Positions 13,883 through 22,431 of a stretch of 30,536 nt of DNA are shown piece by piece. Location of the stretch: contig DCHC01000046.1 of NCBI GenBank assembly GCA_002314755.1, positions 21,884-52,419 of the forward strand, written 5' to 3'. The stretch's first letter is position 1. The number at the start of each line of letters is the position of its first letter. Below the pieces are notes generated by a model. It was not told the origin of the DNA. It ran no database searches and saw only the letters and a program-made list of their open reading frames with translations. Source of the stretch: Faecalibacterium sp. UBA1762. Its GTDB lineage: Bacteria > Bacillota > Clostridia > Oscillospirales > Ruminococcaceae. Made by a program: the position numbers and the translations under genes.

Positions 13883-16453
13883 TTAAACAAAAGCCCTACG
13901 CAGCCGGTGCAAAACCGCCGTCAGCACCGGTCCTAACCAAATACCGGCAAGGGTCGGCAGCAGATAGATTCCCCTTACCGCAACGGTATGAAAAACCGTC
14001 TGCGCCACCGGCAGATAAACGCTGATCAGGGTAATTCCAATTGAAACCCCGACCGCGCAAAGCAGTGCCGGATTACCGGATAAGGAAAAAGGATGACTGC
14101 GGCATTCCATAATATGCACCATCTGGGCGATGACCAAGGTCAAAAAAGCGGCGCTGCCCGCTACAGACAACCCACCCCCCATCAGCCAGACCGCCTCGTA
14201 AACTGCCGCAGTGGAAATCCCCAGCAGCACGCCCCGCAGCAGTATCACCTTCAGCAATCCTTCGGCAAAAATGCTTTGCGTCCTGGGGCGGGGCGGGCGT
14301 TGCATAATGTCATCATCCGGCGGTTCTATCCCCAACGCAATCGCCGGTAAACCGTCCGTCAGCAGATTAACCATCAATATTTGAATGGGCACCAGTGCCA
14401 TGGGCAGCCCCAGAAGCATACTGAAAAACATGCTTAATACCTCACCCAGATTTCCGGTCAACAGATACCGGACAAAACGGCGAATGTTTTGATAGATCAC
14501 CCGTCCCTCCTCTACCGTAGCAACAACGGTAGCAAAGTTATCATCCAGTAAAATGACCTCCGCTGCCTGTTTGGTCACATCTGCCCCGCTGTTCATGGCC
14601 ACCCCGATATCCGCCTGTTTGATAGCCGGGGCGTCGTTCACGCCATCCCCGGTCATTGCAGTCACCATACCGCAGCCCTGGTATGCCTGAACGATCCGCA
14701 GCTTGTGCTGGGGCGTCACCCGGGCGTACACAGAGGTCCGCATACAAACTTCCTTCAACTGCTCATCCGTCATTTTTTCCAACCTGTCACCGGTCAGCAG
14801 CTGATCTCCCGGCCGCCAGATGCCCACCTGTTCCGCAATCGCCTGCGCGGTACGGGGGTGATCGCCGGTGATCATCACCGGCTTGACGCCTGCCCTTTTG
14901 CAACGGCTGACCGCTGCCTTGACCTGGGGCTTGGGTGGGTCCTGCAGGGCAGCAAAGCCCAGCAGGGTCATACCGTAGGACAGGCCGTTTTCCTGTGCTG
15001 ACTGTTCAGCCAACCTCTTTTCTGCCAGGGCGATCACCCGCAGACCGTCCTGCGCCATTTCGTAAAGCTCCTTACTGACCGAAAGTCGCTGTGCTGCGGT
15101 AAGAGGGATTTCTCCGCTATCAGCCAGCCATCTGTCACACCGGGCAAGTAAAACATCCGGCGCTCCCTTGCATAGCAGTAGTGTCTCCTTTTCGCCGGAT
15201 ACCGTCACAGTCATATACTTTTTTTCGGAATCGAAGGGCTGCACACCAGTACGCCGGAACCGGACGGACAGTCGCTCACCGTTAATTCCCTCCAGCCATG
15301 CCGGTATTAGCAGTGCTGCCTCGGTAGGGTTGCCCTGTGCCCGGGGTTCGCCTTTTTCCAATGTGACCGCAGTATCCGCACACAGCACCGCGCACCGCAG
15401 CAACCCTGCAAGGCAGGAATGCTGCTCGGCTGAGGTCTTTTTTTCGTTGTGATAAAACCCCCGCCCTTTTCCGGTGGCATGGTATACCAGTGTCATACCG
15501 CCGCAGCGTACCTTTTGCAGGGTCATTTTGTTTTGGGTGATAGTACCGGTTTTATCACTGCAGATTACCCCTGCGCAGCCCAATGTCTCCACTGCAGGCA
15601 GTCTTCGGATAATCGCACCTTTTTTTAATATTCTGCCGACGGAAAGCGCCAGGACAATGGTGACGATGGCTGGCATCCCCTCCGGAATGGCCGCCACCGC
15701 AAGTGAAATACCTGCCAGTAGCATATCCAAAAGAGGTTCTCCTCTACTCCAACCAAGAATACTGACCCCCACACAGATGGCAAGACACCCAATCGCCACC
15801 CCTTTGCCCAACTGGGTAAGCCGCTGCTGAAGCGGGGTTTTTTGTCGCCCGTTATCCTCTAACAGACCGGCAATCTTGCCCATCTCGGTATCCATACCCA
15901 CACTTTGCACGGTAAAGACTCCGCTGCCGCCCATGACAACAGTGCCCATGTATACCGCATCCCCTGTTTTTTTCTGACGTGGAATACTTTCACCGGTAAG
16001 CAGCGCTTCATCCAGAAAAAGCTGCTGCGCCTCGACCAAAACGCCGTCCGCCACCACCCTATCTCCCGGGTGCAACAGCACCGTATCTCCACACACCACC
16101 TGGGCTGCAGGGATGCGCTGCCGGATTCCGTCCCGGATCACCACTGCGCCCGGGGCAGTCATTGCCTGCAACGCATCCAGTGTTTTTTCTGTTTTATACT
16201 CCTGCAAAAAGCCCATTACCGCGTTCAGCAGAACAATTGCCACGATACTGATTGCTTCCGCAGTCTGCCCCATCCATGCGCTGATCAGCGTTGCCAGTGC
16301 CAGGATCAGTATCATAAAATCCCGAAACTGACTGAAAAATAAAGCTGCAATACCGTTTTTCTTTTGTTTTGTCAGTTGATTGCTGCCATTTTTCTGCGCT
16401 TCAACAACCTGCTGCGCAGTTAACCCCCGGTACTCCACCCATCCACCTCCCAT
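13883..16453 (-). CDS. P2A-type (SERCA/PMR1-like) cation-transporting ATPase, probably Ca2+
   Basis: A membrane pump of 856 residues. In order: a cation-ATPase N-domain, TM1-2 (about 38-82), the actuator loop TGES (153-156), TM3-4 with PEGMP (257-261), phosphorylation site D300-KTGT, an 'MTGDGVND' hinge, and C-terminal TM5-10. Ca2+-site residues match SERCA: Glu258 in PEGMP, Asn and Glu in 'GNLGEV' of TM5, and N-x-x-T-D in 'VNLLTDGLP' of TM6. The TM8 position of SERCA Glu908 appears to be Gln ('LVIAQMVH'), which is common in bacterial one-ion pumps. The ATG at 16453 has AAGGA upstream; a GTG at 16438 preceded by GGAGGTGG at ideal spacing is an equally good start. It lies 74 bp after the Clp gene and probably shares its transcript. 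Confidence 0.93.
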   Translation of the reverse strand: MGGGWVEYRGLTAQQVVEAQKNGSNQLTKQKKNGIAALFFSQFRDFMILILALATLISAWMGQTAEAISIVAIVLLNAVMGFLQEYKTEKTLDALQAMTAPGAVVIRDGIRQRIPAAQVVCGDTVLLHPGDRVVADGVLVEAQQLFLDEALLTGESIPRQKKTGDAVYMGTVVMGGSGVFTVQSVGMDTEMGKIAGLLEDNGRQKTPLQQRLTQLGKGVAIGCLAICVGVSILGWSRGEPLLDMLLAGISLAVAAIPEGMPAIVTIVLALSVGRILKKGAIIRRLPAVETLGCAGVICSDKTGTITQNKMTLQKVRCGGMTLVYHATGKGRGFYHNEKKTSAEQHSCLAGLLRCAVLCADTAVTLEKGEPRAQGNPTEAALLIPAWLEGINGERLSVRFRRTGVQPFDSEKKYMTVTVSGEKETLLLCKGAPDVLLARCDRWLADSGEIPLTAAQRLSVSKELYEMAQDGLRVIALAEKRLAEQSAQENGLSYGMTLLGFAALQDPPKPQVKAAVSRCKRAGVKPVMITGDHPRTAQAIAEQVGIWRPGDQLLTGDRLEKMTDEQLKEVCMRTSVYARVTPQHKLRIVQAYQGCGMVTAMTGDGVNDAPAIKQADIGVAMNSGADVTKQAAEVILLDDNFATVVATVEEGRVIYQNIRRFVRYLLTGNLGEVLSMFFSMLLGLPMALVPIQILMVNLLTDGLPAIALGIEPPDDDIMQRPPRPRTQSIFAEGLLKVILLRGVLLGISTAAVYEAVWLMGGGLSVAGSAAFLTLVIAQMVHIMECRSHPFSLSGNPALLCAVGVSIGITLISVYLPVAQTVFHTVAVRGIYLLPTLAGIWLGPVLTAVLHRLRRAFV

Positions 16454-16527
16454 ACGGTTCCTTGGGGATAAGGTATGACCGGTTCAGCAGTCTTATGCCG
16501 GGTTTTGCAAAACCGTTGGCCTGTTTG

Positions 16528-18864
16528 CTATACCTCGCATAGCGCTCGCGTAAGCATGACCGAAGGCTGACCCTCTTTTTCGTCCACCACGGCAGTGTAG
16601 GGCGGCAAGCCTTCCTCCTGCAGAAGCAGGGCACACAGCGGTGTTTCCACATAGGTCTGTATTCCCCGGCGCAGCGGACGTGCGCCATATTCCGGCTGGC
16701 AGCAGCGAGCTACCAGTGCCTTTTTCCCTGCAGGGGTCACCTGCAGGGTGATCTGTTTTTGCTGCAGGTTCTGTTGCAGCTGATCCAGCATTCTCTCTGC
16801 GATCTCCTCCAAAACCGACTGTTCCAACCGCTCAAAGGGGATCACCTCGTCAAATCGGTTCAGCAGTTCCGGCGACAAAAAGTGCTGCATTTGGATGGAG
16901 AGCCCGGTCAGCCCGTCTGTATGTCCGGCTTTTTCCGACCGAAAGCCCACCGCCTGGCTGCCAAAGCCGGCTTGTCCGCTGCCCAGGTTGGAGGTCGCCA
17001 TCACCACAGTATGCCGAAAATCCACCCGAGTACCGTCGCTGTCTGTCAGCTCACCCTCCTCCAGCAGCTGTAGCAGCAGCCGCAGCACCTCCGGGTGGGC
17101 CTTTTCCAGCTCATCAAACAGTACAATACAATAAGGGTGGCTATGCACCGTCCCGGTCAAAAGCCCCGCCTGCTCAAAGCCCACATATCCGGGCGGAGCG
17201 CCGATCAGGCGACTGACTGTGTGAGGCTGGCTGTATTCGCTCATATCAAACCGAAAAAGCAGCTTTTCCGACCCAAACAATTGCTGCGCCAGTACCTTCG
17301 CCAACAGCGATTTTCCTACACCTGTCGGCCCGTACAGTAAAAAAGAGCAGTTGGGTCTGCCATTCTCCGCAAACCCCATTCGAAAACGCTGTACTGCCGC
17401 CGCCACCGCCTTAGTCGCGCGCTTTTGTCCCCTTACCTCCCGGGATAGATTATCCTCCAACTGCAACAGCCGCTGCTTTTCCGGTCTGGTCAGCTCCTCC
17501 AACGGCATACCAGACCACCGGGCTACGGTAGTGATCACCTGCTGCGCCCCGATCTCGGCCACGGTACTGTTCTTTTGCTCGGTCACCCGACTGGCAGCTG
17601 CCTCATCTAACAGATCCACTGCCTTATCCGGCAAAAAGCGGTCGTGGATATACCTCACACTGTAGTCCACCGCCGCCTCCAGCGCCTCATCCTGAATGCG
17701 TACCCCATGGAACTGCTCATAGCAGTGCCGCAGTCCTTTTAAGATATCCAGCGTTTTTTCCCGATCCGGCTCCTCAACCCTGACCTGTTGAAAACGTCGC
17801 TCCAGCGCGGCGTCTTTTTCAATATGCCGCCGGTATTCTACTGTAGTAGTTGCCCCGATCACCTGCAGACCGCCGCGAGTCAGTACCGGTTTAAAGATAT
17901 TGGCGGCGTCCACTGCCCCCTCGGCAGCACCCGCCCCCACCACGGTATGCAGCTCGTCGATAAACAGAATGATACTTCGGTTTTGACCGGCCTCCTCTAG
18001 AATTCCCCGCAGCCGCTCTTCAAAATCTCCCCGATACTTTGTGCCTGCAACCACACTGGAGATATCCAGACTAATGATCTGCTTATTCAAAAGCGGCTCC
18101 GGCACACTGTCTCGGGCAATCAGACGGGCAAGCCCCTCGACCACCGCTGTTTTCCCTACACCGGGCTCTCCCAAAAGACAAGGGTTATTTTTCTGCCGTC
18201 TGCACAGGATCTGTATCATTCTTTGCACCTCTGTCTCCCGCCCAATGCAGGGGTCCAGCTGGTTTTGCCGTGCCAGTTGTGTCAAATTTTTACCGTACTT
18301 TTCCAAACTGCGATTTTTGACCGTCGGGCCGGTACGGGGTTCTACAGCCGAGGCACGGTAAAAAAACTTGTCCGTGTTTGCGCTTTGCATCTCCCGCAGC
18401 ATTCTTGCGGCGTAGGTGGTCTTTTCCTGCAGCTGCTCCCACAAGATCTGACCGGTCACGGTTCCGGTTGTTTCCTGTATATTTTCCTGTCCGGTTATCC
18501 GTATTCCGCATGTCTGCTCCGGATAATCCACGGCACCCGGCCGTCCTGGCACAGAAGTGTCGGCACAGGGGCCTGTAGCGGTCTTCCGTACAGCGGCATA
18601 GCACCTTTGTACCGTCGCAACCAGCTCCCCACTGAAATCCTGCGGAGACAGTTCACACACCGTGCCGGTGCCTCTGTGCTGTGCGAGGTAATGTTGCATC
18701 TGCTCCGGCGTAAAGCACAGCCGGTGGCTATACTCCCGTACGGAAACCAGCTCTATCAGCACATGTTCAGTTGTCACCTCGGCCTGACCCATTGTCCCTG
18801 CAAGACGCACTGCCCGGTTCATCACCTTTGCGGCGATTCGGTTGAAGTGGTAAAATCGGTACAT
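16528..18864 (-). CDS. ClpA/ClpC-type AAA+ ATPase without the ClpC middle domain
   Basis: Double-ring Hsp100 unfoldase of 778 residues. A divergent Clp N-domain spans roughly 1-95, a low-complexity linker follows to ~180, AAA-1 has Walker A GEPGVGKT (232-239) and Walker B LFIDE (about 300-304), AAA-2 has Walker A GPTGVGKS (512-519) and LFDE (about 582-585), then the Clp D2-small domain. Between the rings (about 425-460) there is no coiled-coil M-domain and no UVR motif, unlike ClpC or ClpB, so the plan is ClpA-like. A VGF tripeptide at 639-641 sits where the ClpP-docking loop is expected, so partnership with ClpP is likely. The ATG at 18864 follows GGAGAGGA. Second copies of clpC-like genes are common in Clostridia; whether this is the main one cannot be told. 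Confidence 0.92.
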   Translation of the reverse strand: MYRFYHFNRIAAKVMNRAVRLAGTMGQAEVTTEHVLIELVSVREYSHRLCFTPEQMQHYLAQHRGTGTVCELSPQDFSGELVATVQRCYAAVRKTATGPCADTSVPGRPGAVDYPEQTCGIRITGQENIQETTGTVTGQILWEQLQEKTTYAARMLREMQSANTDKFFYRASAVEPRTGPTVKNRSLEKYGKNLTQLARQNQLDPCIGRETEVQRMIQILCRRQKNNPCLLGEPGVGKTAVVEGLARLIARDSVPEPLLNKQIISLDISSVVAGTKYRGDFEERLRGILEEAGQNRSIILFIDELHTVVGAGAAEGAVDAANIFKPVLTRGGLQVIGATTTVEYRRHIEKDAALERRFQQVRVEEPDREKTLDILKGLRHCYEQFHGVRIQDEALEAAVDYSVRYIHDRFLPDKAVDLLDEAAASRVTEQKNSTVAEIGAQQVITTVARWSGMPLEELTRPEKQRLLQLEDNLSREVRGQKRATKAVAAAVQRFRMGFAENGRPNCSFLLYGPTGVGKSLLAKVLAQQLFGSEKLLFRFDMSEYSQPHTVSRLIGAPPGYVGFEQAGLLTGTVHSHPYCIVLFDELEKAHPEVLRLLLQLLEEGELTDSDGTRVDFRHTVVMATSNLGSGQAGFGSQAVGFRSEKAGHTDGLTGLSIQMQHFLSPELLNRFDEVIPFERLEQSVLEEIAERMLDQLQQNLQQKQITLQVTPAGKKALVARCCQPEYGARPLRRGIQTYVETPLCALLLQEEGLPPYTAVVDEKEGQPSVMLTRALCEV

Positions 18865-18946
18865 TCAGTATCCTCTCCTTCCTCTCCCGGTCATTTTGGG
18901 CCAAAGCAAGAAGAGATATACACTCCCTTTTCTCCGAAAAGGCAAC

Positions 18947-18972
18947 AAAAAAAGCACCGGACACCCGGTGCC
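18947..18972 (-). terminator. Terminator of the TSCPD-protein gene
   Basis: On the minus strand GGCACCGG-GTGT-CCGGTGC followed by seven Ts, 11 bp after the stop codon. Confidence 0.88.
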
Positions 18973-18982
18973 TTGCATATGG

Positions 18983-19234
18983 TTACTGATTCAGCATTTC
19001 TTTTAGAGTCTGGGCTATCTGATCCGGGCAGGAGGAAGGCTTGCTGCCGCAGCGGATACCCTCTAACCGGCTGATCGCCTCTCCGGCATCCATACCCTCC
19101 AGCAGAGAGCTGATGCCTTTCAGGTTGCCGTTACAGCCGCCAACTACCTTAACGGATACGATTTTCCGATTGTCATCTAGGATAATTTCGGTGCTTGCAG
19201 AGCATACGCCGACATTTTTATGTTGATAAGTCAC
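18983..19234 (-). CDS. TSCPD-domain protein (TIGR03905 type)
   Basis: A small protein of 83 residues made of one TSCPD domain, the domain also found at the C-terminus of class II ribonucleotide reductases. The pattern is 'GVCSASTEIILDDNRKIVSV', then 'GGCNGNLKGISSLLEGM', 'GIRCGSKPSSCPDQIAQ', with conserved cysteines that may bind metal. Function of the stand-alone family is unknown. I start it at the GTG at 19234, which has AAAGGAG 8 nt upstream and gives the usual length; an upstream in-frame start at 19294 would put the -10 box inside the gene. It has its own promoter and terminator, so it is a single-gene unit. Confidence 0.88.
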   Translation of the reverse strand: MTYQHKNVGVCSASTEIILDDNRKIVSVKVVGGCNGNLKGISSLLEGMDAGEAISRLEGIRCGSKPSSCPDQIAQTLKEMLNQ

Positions 19235-19271
19235 AGGGTAATCTCCTTTACGCTTGTTAAGAATTTGTTTT

Positions 19272-19301
19272 ATTGTAGCATAGCATTTTGACACAATGCA
19301 A
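19272..19301 (-). promoter_or_regulatory. Promoter of the TSCPD-protein gene
   Basis: On the minus strand: -35 TTGCAT (19301-19296), 18 bp spacer, -10 TACAAT (19277-19272), 37 bp before the GTG start. Confidence 0.6.
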
Positions 19302-19387
19302 CGGCTTTTTTCTGCCGTCCCTTTTTTTCTCTCTTTTGCCCAAAAACTATTTTTTTCTGCCGAAATACTGGTAAAAAAGCAAGTATT

Positions 19388-20233
19388 TCAGATCTTGTGC
19401 CGCTTCGCCACGGTCTCCAAAAGCCGTTTCAAATGGGTTTCTGATGTGGTAAAGGCTCCCGGCAGGCAGCCGTAATCCTCATTGACGCCGTGATAATCCG
19501 TTCCGCCGGTGATGATCAGGTCGTATTGCATTGCCATGTTTTTCAAAGCGATCTGCACTGCAGGGGTATTGCCCGGGTGGTGTATCTCCACCCCATCGAT
19601 CAGACTCCTCTTTGCCAGGTCGGCTACCAGCTCCACAGAATCATACACACCGGGATGGGCCAAAATCACCGTTGCGTTGGCTTGGTGTGCCTGCTCCAGC
19701 AGCTCTTCTACGGGCACACGGTAGGTTTCCGGCGTGGCACAGCTGCCGTCTTTACCAAACAGGGTATGAAACAGCTTCCCGTAAATCTGCGGGGTCAGAC
19801 CGTAGCGGTGCAGCGTATGCATGATATGCGCCTTATAGGCAACCCCGCCTATCTCGGACTGGGTGAGGATCTCCTCCTCATCCAAAAAAGGATAAATCCT
19901 CAGCAGCTTTTCCACAGTCTGTCGCTGCTGGCGGTTGCGAGACAGAGCCATCTGCTCTACATGGCGGATTAGCCCCGGGGTTTTATCCGGCGCATAGCAC
20001 AAAAGATGAACCTTTCGGTCATGCACGAAATCCCACGCGCTCAGCTCCACACCCGGTATTAGGTTGACCCCCTGCACCACGGGGTTGGCTAACGCGTAAT
20101 CCACTGACTGAAAGGTGTCGTGATCCGTCACCGCCAGATGGGTCAAGCCCGCCCAAGCCGCCATCCGCGGCAGCTTTTCAATGGGGATACAACTATCAGA
20201 AAAAGTGGAATGGGTATGTAAATCGCCTTTCAT
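19388..20233 (-). CDS. PHP-domain metal-dependent phosphoesterase (YciV/TrpH-like)
   Basis: A 281-residue PHP-fold protein. Metal ligands are visible as D4-L-H6-T-H8, 'TDHD' at 36-39, an 'AHPGVY' loop and a 'GGTDYHG' near the C-terminus. Length and the inserted helical region fit the YciV/TrpH group, whose Escherichia coli member is a 5'-3' exoribonuclease and 3',5'-nucleotide phosphatase; the exact substrate here is inferred only from that. The ATG at 20233 follows GGAAAGGAA; longer in-frame starts overlap the preceding gene. It is 40 bp downstream of the DnaI-like gene and probably in the dnaD operon. Confidence 0.9.
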   Translation of the reverse strand: MKGDLHTHSTFSDSCIPIEKLPRMAAWAGLTHLAVTDHDTFQSVDYALANPVVQGVNLIPGVELSAWDFVHDRKVHLLCYAPDKTPGLIRHVEQMALSRNRQQRQTVEKLLRIYPFLDEEEILTQSEIGGVAYKAHIMHTLHRYGLTPQIYGKLFHTLFGKDGSCATPETYRVPVEELLEQAHQANATVILAHPGVYDSVELVADLAKRSLIDGVEIHHPGNTPAVQIALKNMAMQYDLIITGGTDYHGVNEDYGCLPGAFTTSETHLKRLLETVAKRHKI

Positions 20234-20273
20234 TTTCGGTTCCTTTCCGTACCGCTTTTCTGTCCTGTTGGGG

Positions 20274-21242
20274 TCAGACACGGTTTTTTTCCAGACGGAT
20301 ATCCTCCCCTGCAAACTGTAGGACAGTACACCCGCCCAGTAGTCTGCTGGCCAGCTTTTCGGAATAGCGGGTGGTCATCATCGACTGTGAGGTGACATTG
20401 GTGGTATAGATGGTCGTTCTGCGGCCGCCCATACGGGTGTTGATGATTTCGTATAGATTGGATATGGTTCGGGGGGTGATGTACTCGGTACCCAGATCGT
20501 CCACGATCAGCAAATCTGCTTCCAGCATGGCCTCTCTCCAGGCGTCCGCTTCACTTTCCCAGGAGGTATCATCCAATCGGGCGAACGCCTGCTGGGCGCT
20601 GACATAGACCACGTCGTACCCCTTGGAAAGCACATGACGGGCAACGGAAAGAGCGAGATGTGTCTTACCCAGACCCGCATCCCCCATCATCATCACATTG
20701 CCAAGACCGGGTCGAAAATGGGTGGCAAAGGCCTGACAATAATCCAGCACCTGAGACATCACGCTGCGGGGCGAACCCTTCAGCTGCGCTTCATATATTT
20801 CGCTGTACTTATCCAATGAAAAGTTGGTAAAATCAGAGGGCTCCAGCGGAAACTCCCGGTTGATCTGTTCCCGGCGCAGTCGACGCATCTCCTGCTCCAC
20901 ACACAAGCAACGCTTTCCCTCATAAACGCCGGTGTCATTGCACTTTTCGCAGGCATAACAGGGCTGCAGCTGCTGCAGGGTAAAACCGGCCTGCTGCACG
21001 GTAACCACCAGCTGCTGACGCAGGGAAACGATCCGGGCTGACAGAGCTTCGTCCGGTCCGTTTAGGACCGACCGCCGTGCCTGCTCTATCTGCGCCGTAC
21101 GCAGCTGCTTATTCAGGCTGTCATAGTTTGGCTCTGCCTGCTGCAGCAAAAGTTGATTATGCTCTGCCAAAGATTCTGCCTGATAGCGGTGCTGGGTAAT
21201 ACGCTGTATTGCCATGCGGTACAATGTAGCTTTGGTATCCAT
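20274..21242 (-). CDS. DnaI/DnaC-type replicative helicase loader (AAA+ ATPase)
   Basis: A 322-residue protein with an N-terminal coiled/helical region (1-90), a zinc-binding cluster C95/C98/C101 with C112/C114, then an AAA+ domain with Walker A GDAGLGKT (187-194), Walker B LLIVDDL (244-250) and a sensor region 'TTIYTTN'. The zinc domain before the ATPase is characteristic of the Firmicute DnaI loaders that place the DnaB/DnaC helicase at oriC. It lies 93 bp downstream of dnaD, its functional partner in primosome assembly. Confidence 0.92.
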   Translation of the reverse strand: MDTKATLYRMAIQRITQHRYQAESLAEHNQLLLQQAEPNYDSLNKQLRTAQIEQARRSVLNGPDEALSARIVSLRQQLVVTVQQAGFTLQQLQPCYACEKCNDTGVYEGKRCLCVEQEMRRLRREQINREFPLEPSDFTNFSLDKYSEIYEAQLKGSPRSVMSQVLDYCQAFATHFRPGLGNVMMMGDAGLGKTHLALSVARHVLSKGYDVVYVSAQQAFARLDDTSWESEADAWREAMLEADLLIVDDLGTEYITPRTISNLYEIINTRMGGRRTTIYTTNVTSQSMMTTRYSEKLASRLLGGCTVLQFAGEDIRLEKNRV

Positions 21243-21335
21243 CCGGTCTCATCCTTTCCTGAACGGCATAGGCCGTTTTCCCATCTAACAACTTCACTCC
21301 GGCAAAAACAATGACAGCTGCGGAGGCCCTCTTTT

Positions 21336-22268
21336 TTAAACTGGTTCATCATCCAGTGAAAACTTGGGCACAATGCCCCGGGTTTTCGTCAGCAGATCTT
21401 CTGCATCTGTCACCCGGCGTTGGGTGTTGGGCACAGCATTGGTTCCCTGCTGCGCGGCGACCACATCCCGTGGCTGCCGATAACCCAAACCGTACCAGCT
21501 ACGCAGAATACCGTTAATATATTTGACGGTCTGCCGTTCACTGCCCTCCACCATGCCGATTGCCATGGAGATCATTGCTTCGGAGTAGTGGTATTGCTCG
21601 TACCAAGCGTAAATCTTGGTCCGGTCTAAATTGGTAAAAGCCTGCTCGGTACAGTGCATCAGGTCAGCAACCTGCCGCAGGTACTCCGCTCTTGCAGAAA
21701 GTGCCGCAAGATAGTTTTCCAGCTGCTGCTCGGTAGTAATTCCCTGTGCCTGCCACTCCTCCATACGGCGGCGGATGACCGACAGCTTGGCGGCACTGTA
21801 GCCTTTTTCCTTAAAATGAGCCAAACCCATCAGCAGATATTCTATGGACATTTTATCCGAAATGTACATGGTCGCCAGGATAGCGGTGCCGTTTTGCCCG
21901 ATCAACTCGCCGAAGATATGCTGGGCTTCCTGCATCAGCATAGCGATCTCGGGGTAACTGCCCGCATGCATACGCACCTCCTGCGCGGTCAGTAGCGGAT
22001 TTTTAACCCGCAGCTCCTGCGCAGCAATCTCCGGGGTCCGCTCCTCCCGCAAAAGGCCCGCCCCCTGCCAAAAGGTCAGCGCATTCTTGACTGCGTGGAT
22101 GCTTTTCAGGCTAAGCGCCATCTGGATAGATTCTGGCATGGTGTCGCCGGTACTCAAAATATATAAAGCAACACGAAAATAATCTTCTCTGCCGTTATTC
22201 AGATTGTTCACTACCAGCTGCGGTACCTGCAGACTGTCTCCGCTTTGGGGAATCAACACATACGACAT
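21336..22268 (-). CDS. DnaD-domain primosome protein
   Basis: A 310-residue DnaD-like protein. The N-terminal winged-helix part (about 25-90, 'YFRVALYILSTGDTMPESIQ') is followed by one or two DnaD/DnaB2 helical modules (about 110-260, with 'FKEKGYSAAKLSVIRRRMEE' and the YxxxI-like 'VKYINGILRSWYGLG', a hallmark of this domain). It acts in replication initiation and restart together with the DnaI loader. The ATG at 22268 follows GGAGA. First gene of dnaD-dnaI-PHP, transcribed from a promoter that is the mirror image of that of the divergent EEP gene. Confidence 0.9.
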   Translation of the reverse strand: MSYVLIPQSGDSLQVPQLVVNNLNNGREDYFRVALYILSTGDTMPESIQMALSLKSIHAVKNALTFWQGAGLLREERTPEIAAQELRVKNPLLTAQEVRMHAGSYPEIAMLMQEAQHIFGELIGQNGTAILATMYISDKMSIEYLLMGLAHFKEKGYSAAKLSVIRRRMEEWQAQGITTEQQLENYLAALSARAEYLRQVADLMHCTEQAFTNLDRTKIYAWYEQYHYSEAMISMAIGMVEGSERQTVKYINGILRSWYGLGYRQPRDVVAAQQGTNAVPNTQRRVTDAEDLLTKTRGIVPKFSLDDEPV

Positions 22269-22326
22269 ACCGTTTCTCCATTTCGACCGACAAATCTTTT
22301 GCCGGAAAACTCTCTGTTGCTTACTT

Positions 22327-22355
22327 ATTTTACACTATTTTATTTCCGGTTGCAA
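22327..22355 (-). promoter_or_regulatory. dnaD operon promoter
   Basis: On the minus strand: -35 TTGCAA (22355-22350), 17 bp spacer, -10 TAAAAT (22332-22327). Both boxes and spacer length are identical to those of the divergent promoter. Confidence 0.65.
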
Positions 22356-22359
22356 TAAG

Positions 22360-22388
22360 TTGCAAACAGGTTTTTTGCGTGGTAAAAT
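22360..22388 (+). promoter_or_regulatory. Promoter of the EEP-family gene
   Basis: The -35 is TTGCAA (22360-22365), then 17 bp spacer and -10 TAAAAT (22383-22388). Only 4 bp separate its -35 from that of the dnaD promoter. Confidence 0.65.
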
Positions 22389-22431
22389 AGACCTGCACCG
22401 GATACAAAAAGACAGGAGGAGTTGACTAACT

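Noticed and set aside
16501..16514. Perfect palindrome GGTTTTGCAAAACC between the Clp and ATPase genes as a terminator
   Set aside because: No T-run follows on either strand; it may be a structure in the operon message but termination is not supported.
19373..19393. Hairpin GAAATACT/AGTATTTC near the end of the PHP gene as its terminator
   Set aside because: The downstream minus-strand sequence is A-rich rather than T-rich, so it does not fit an intrinsic terminator.
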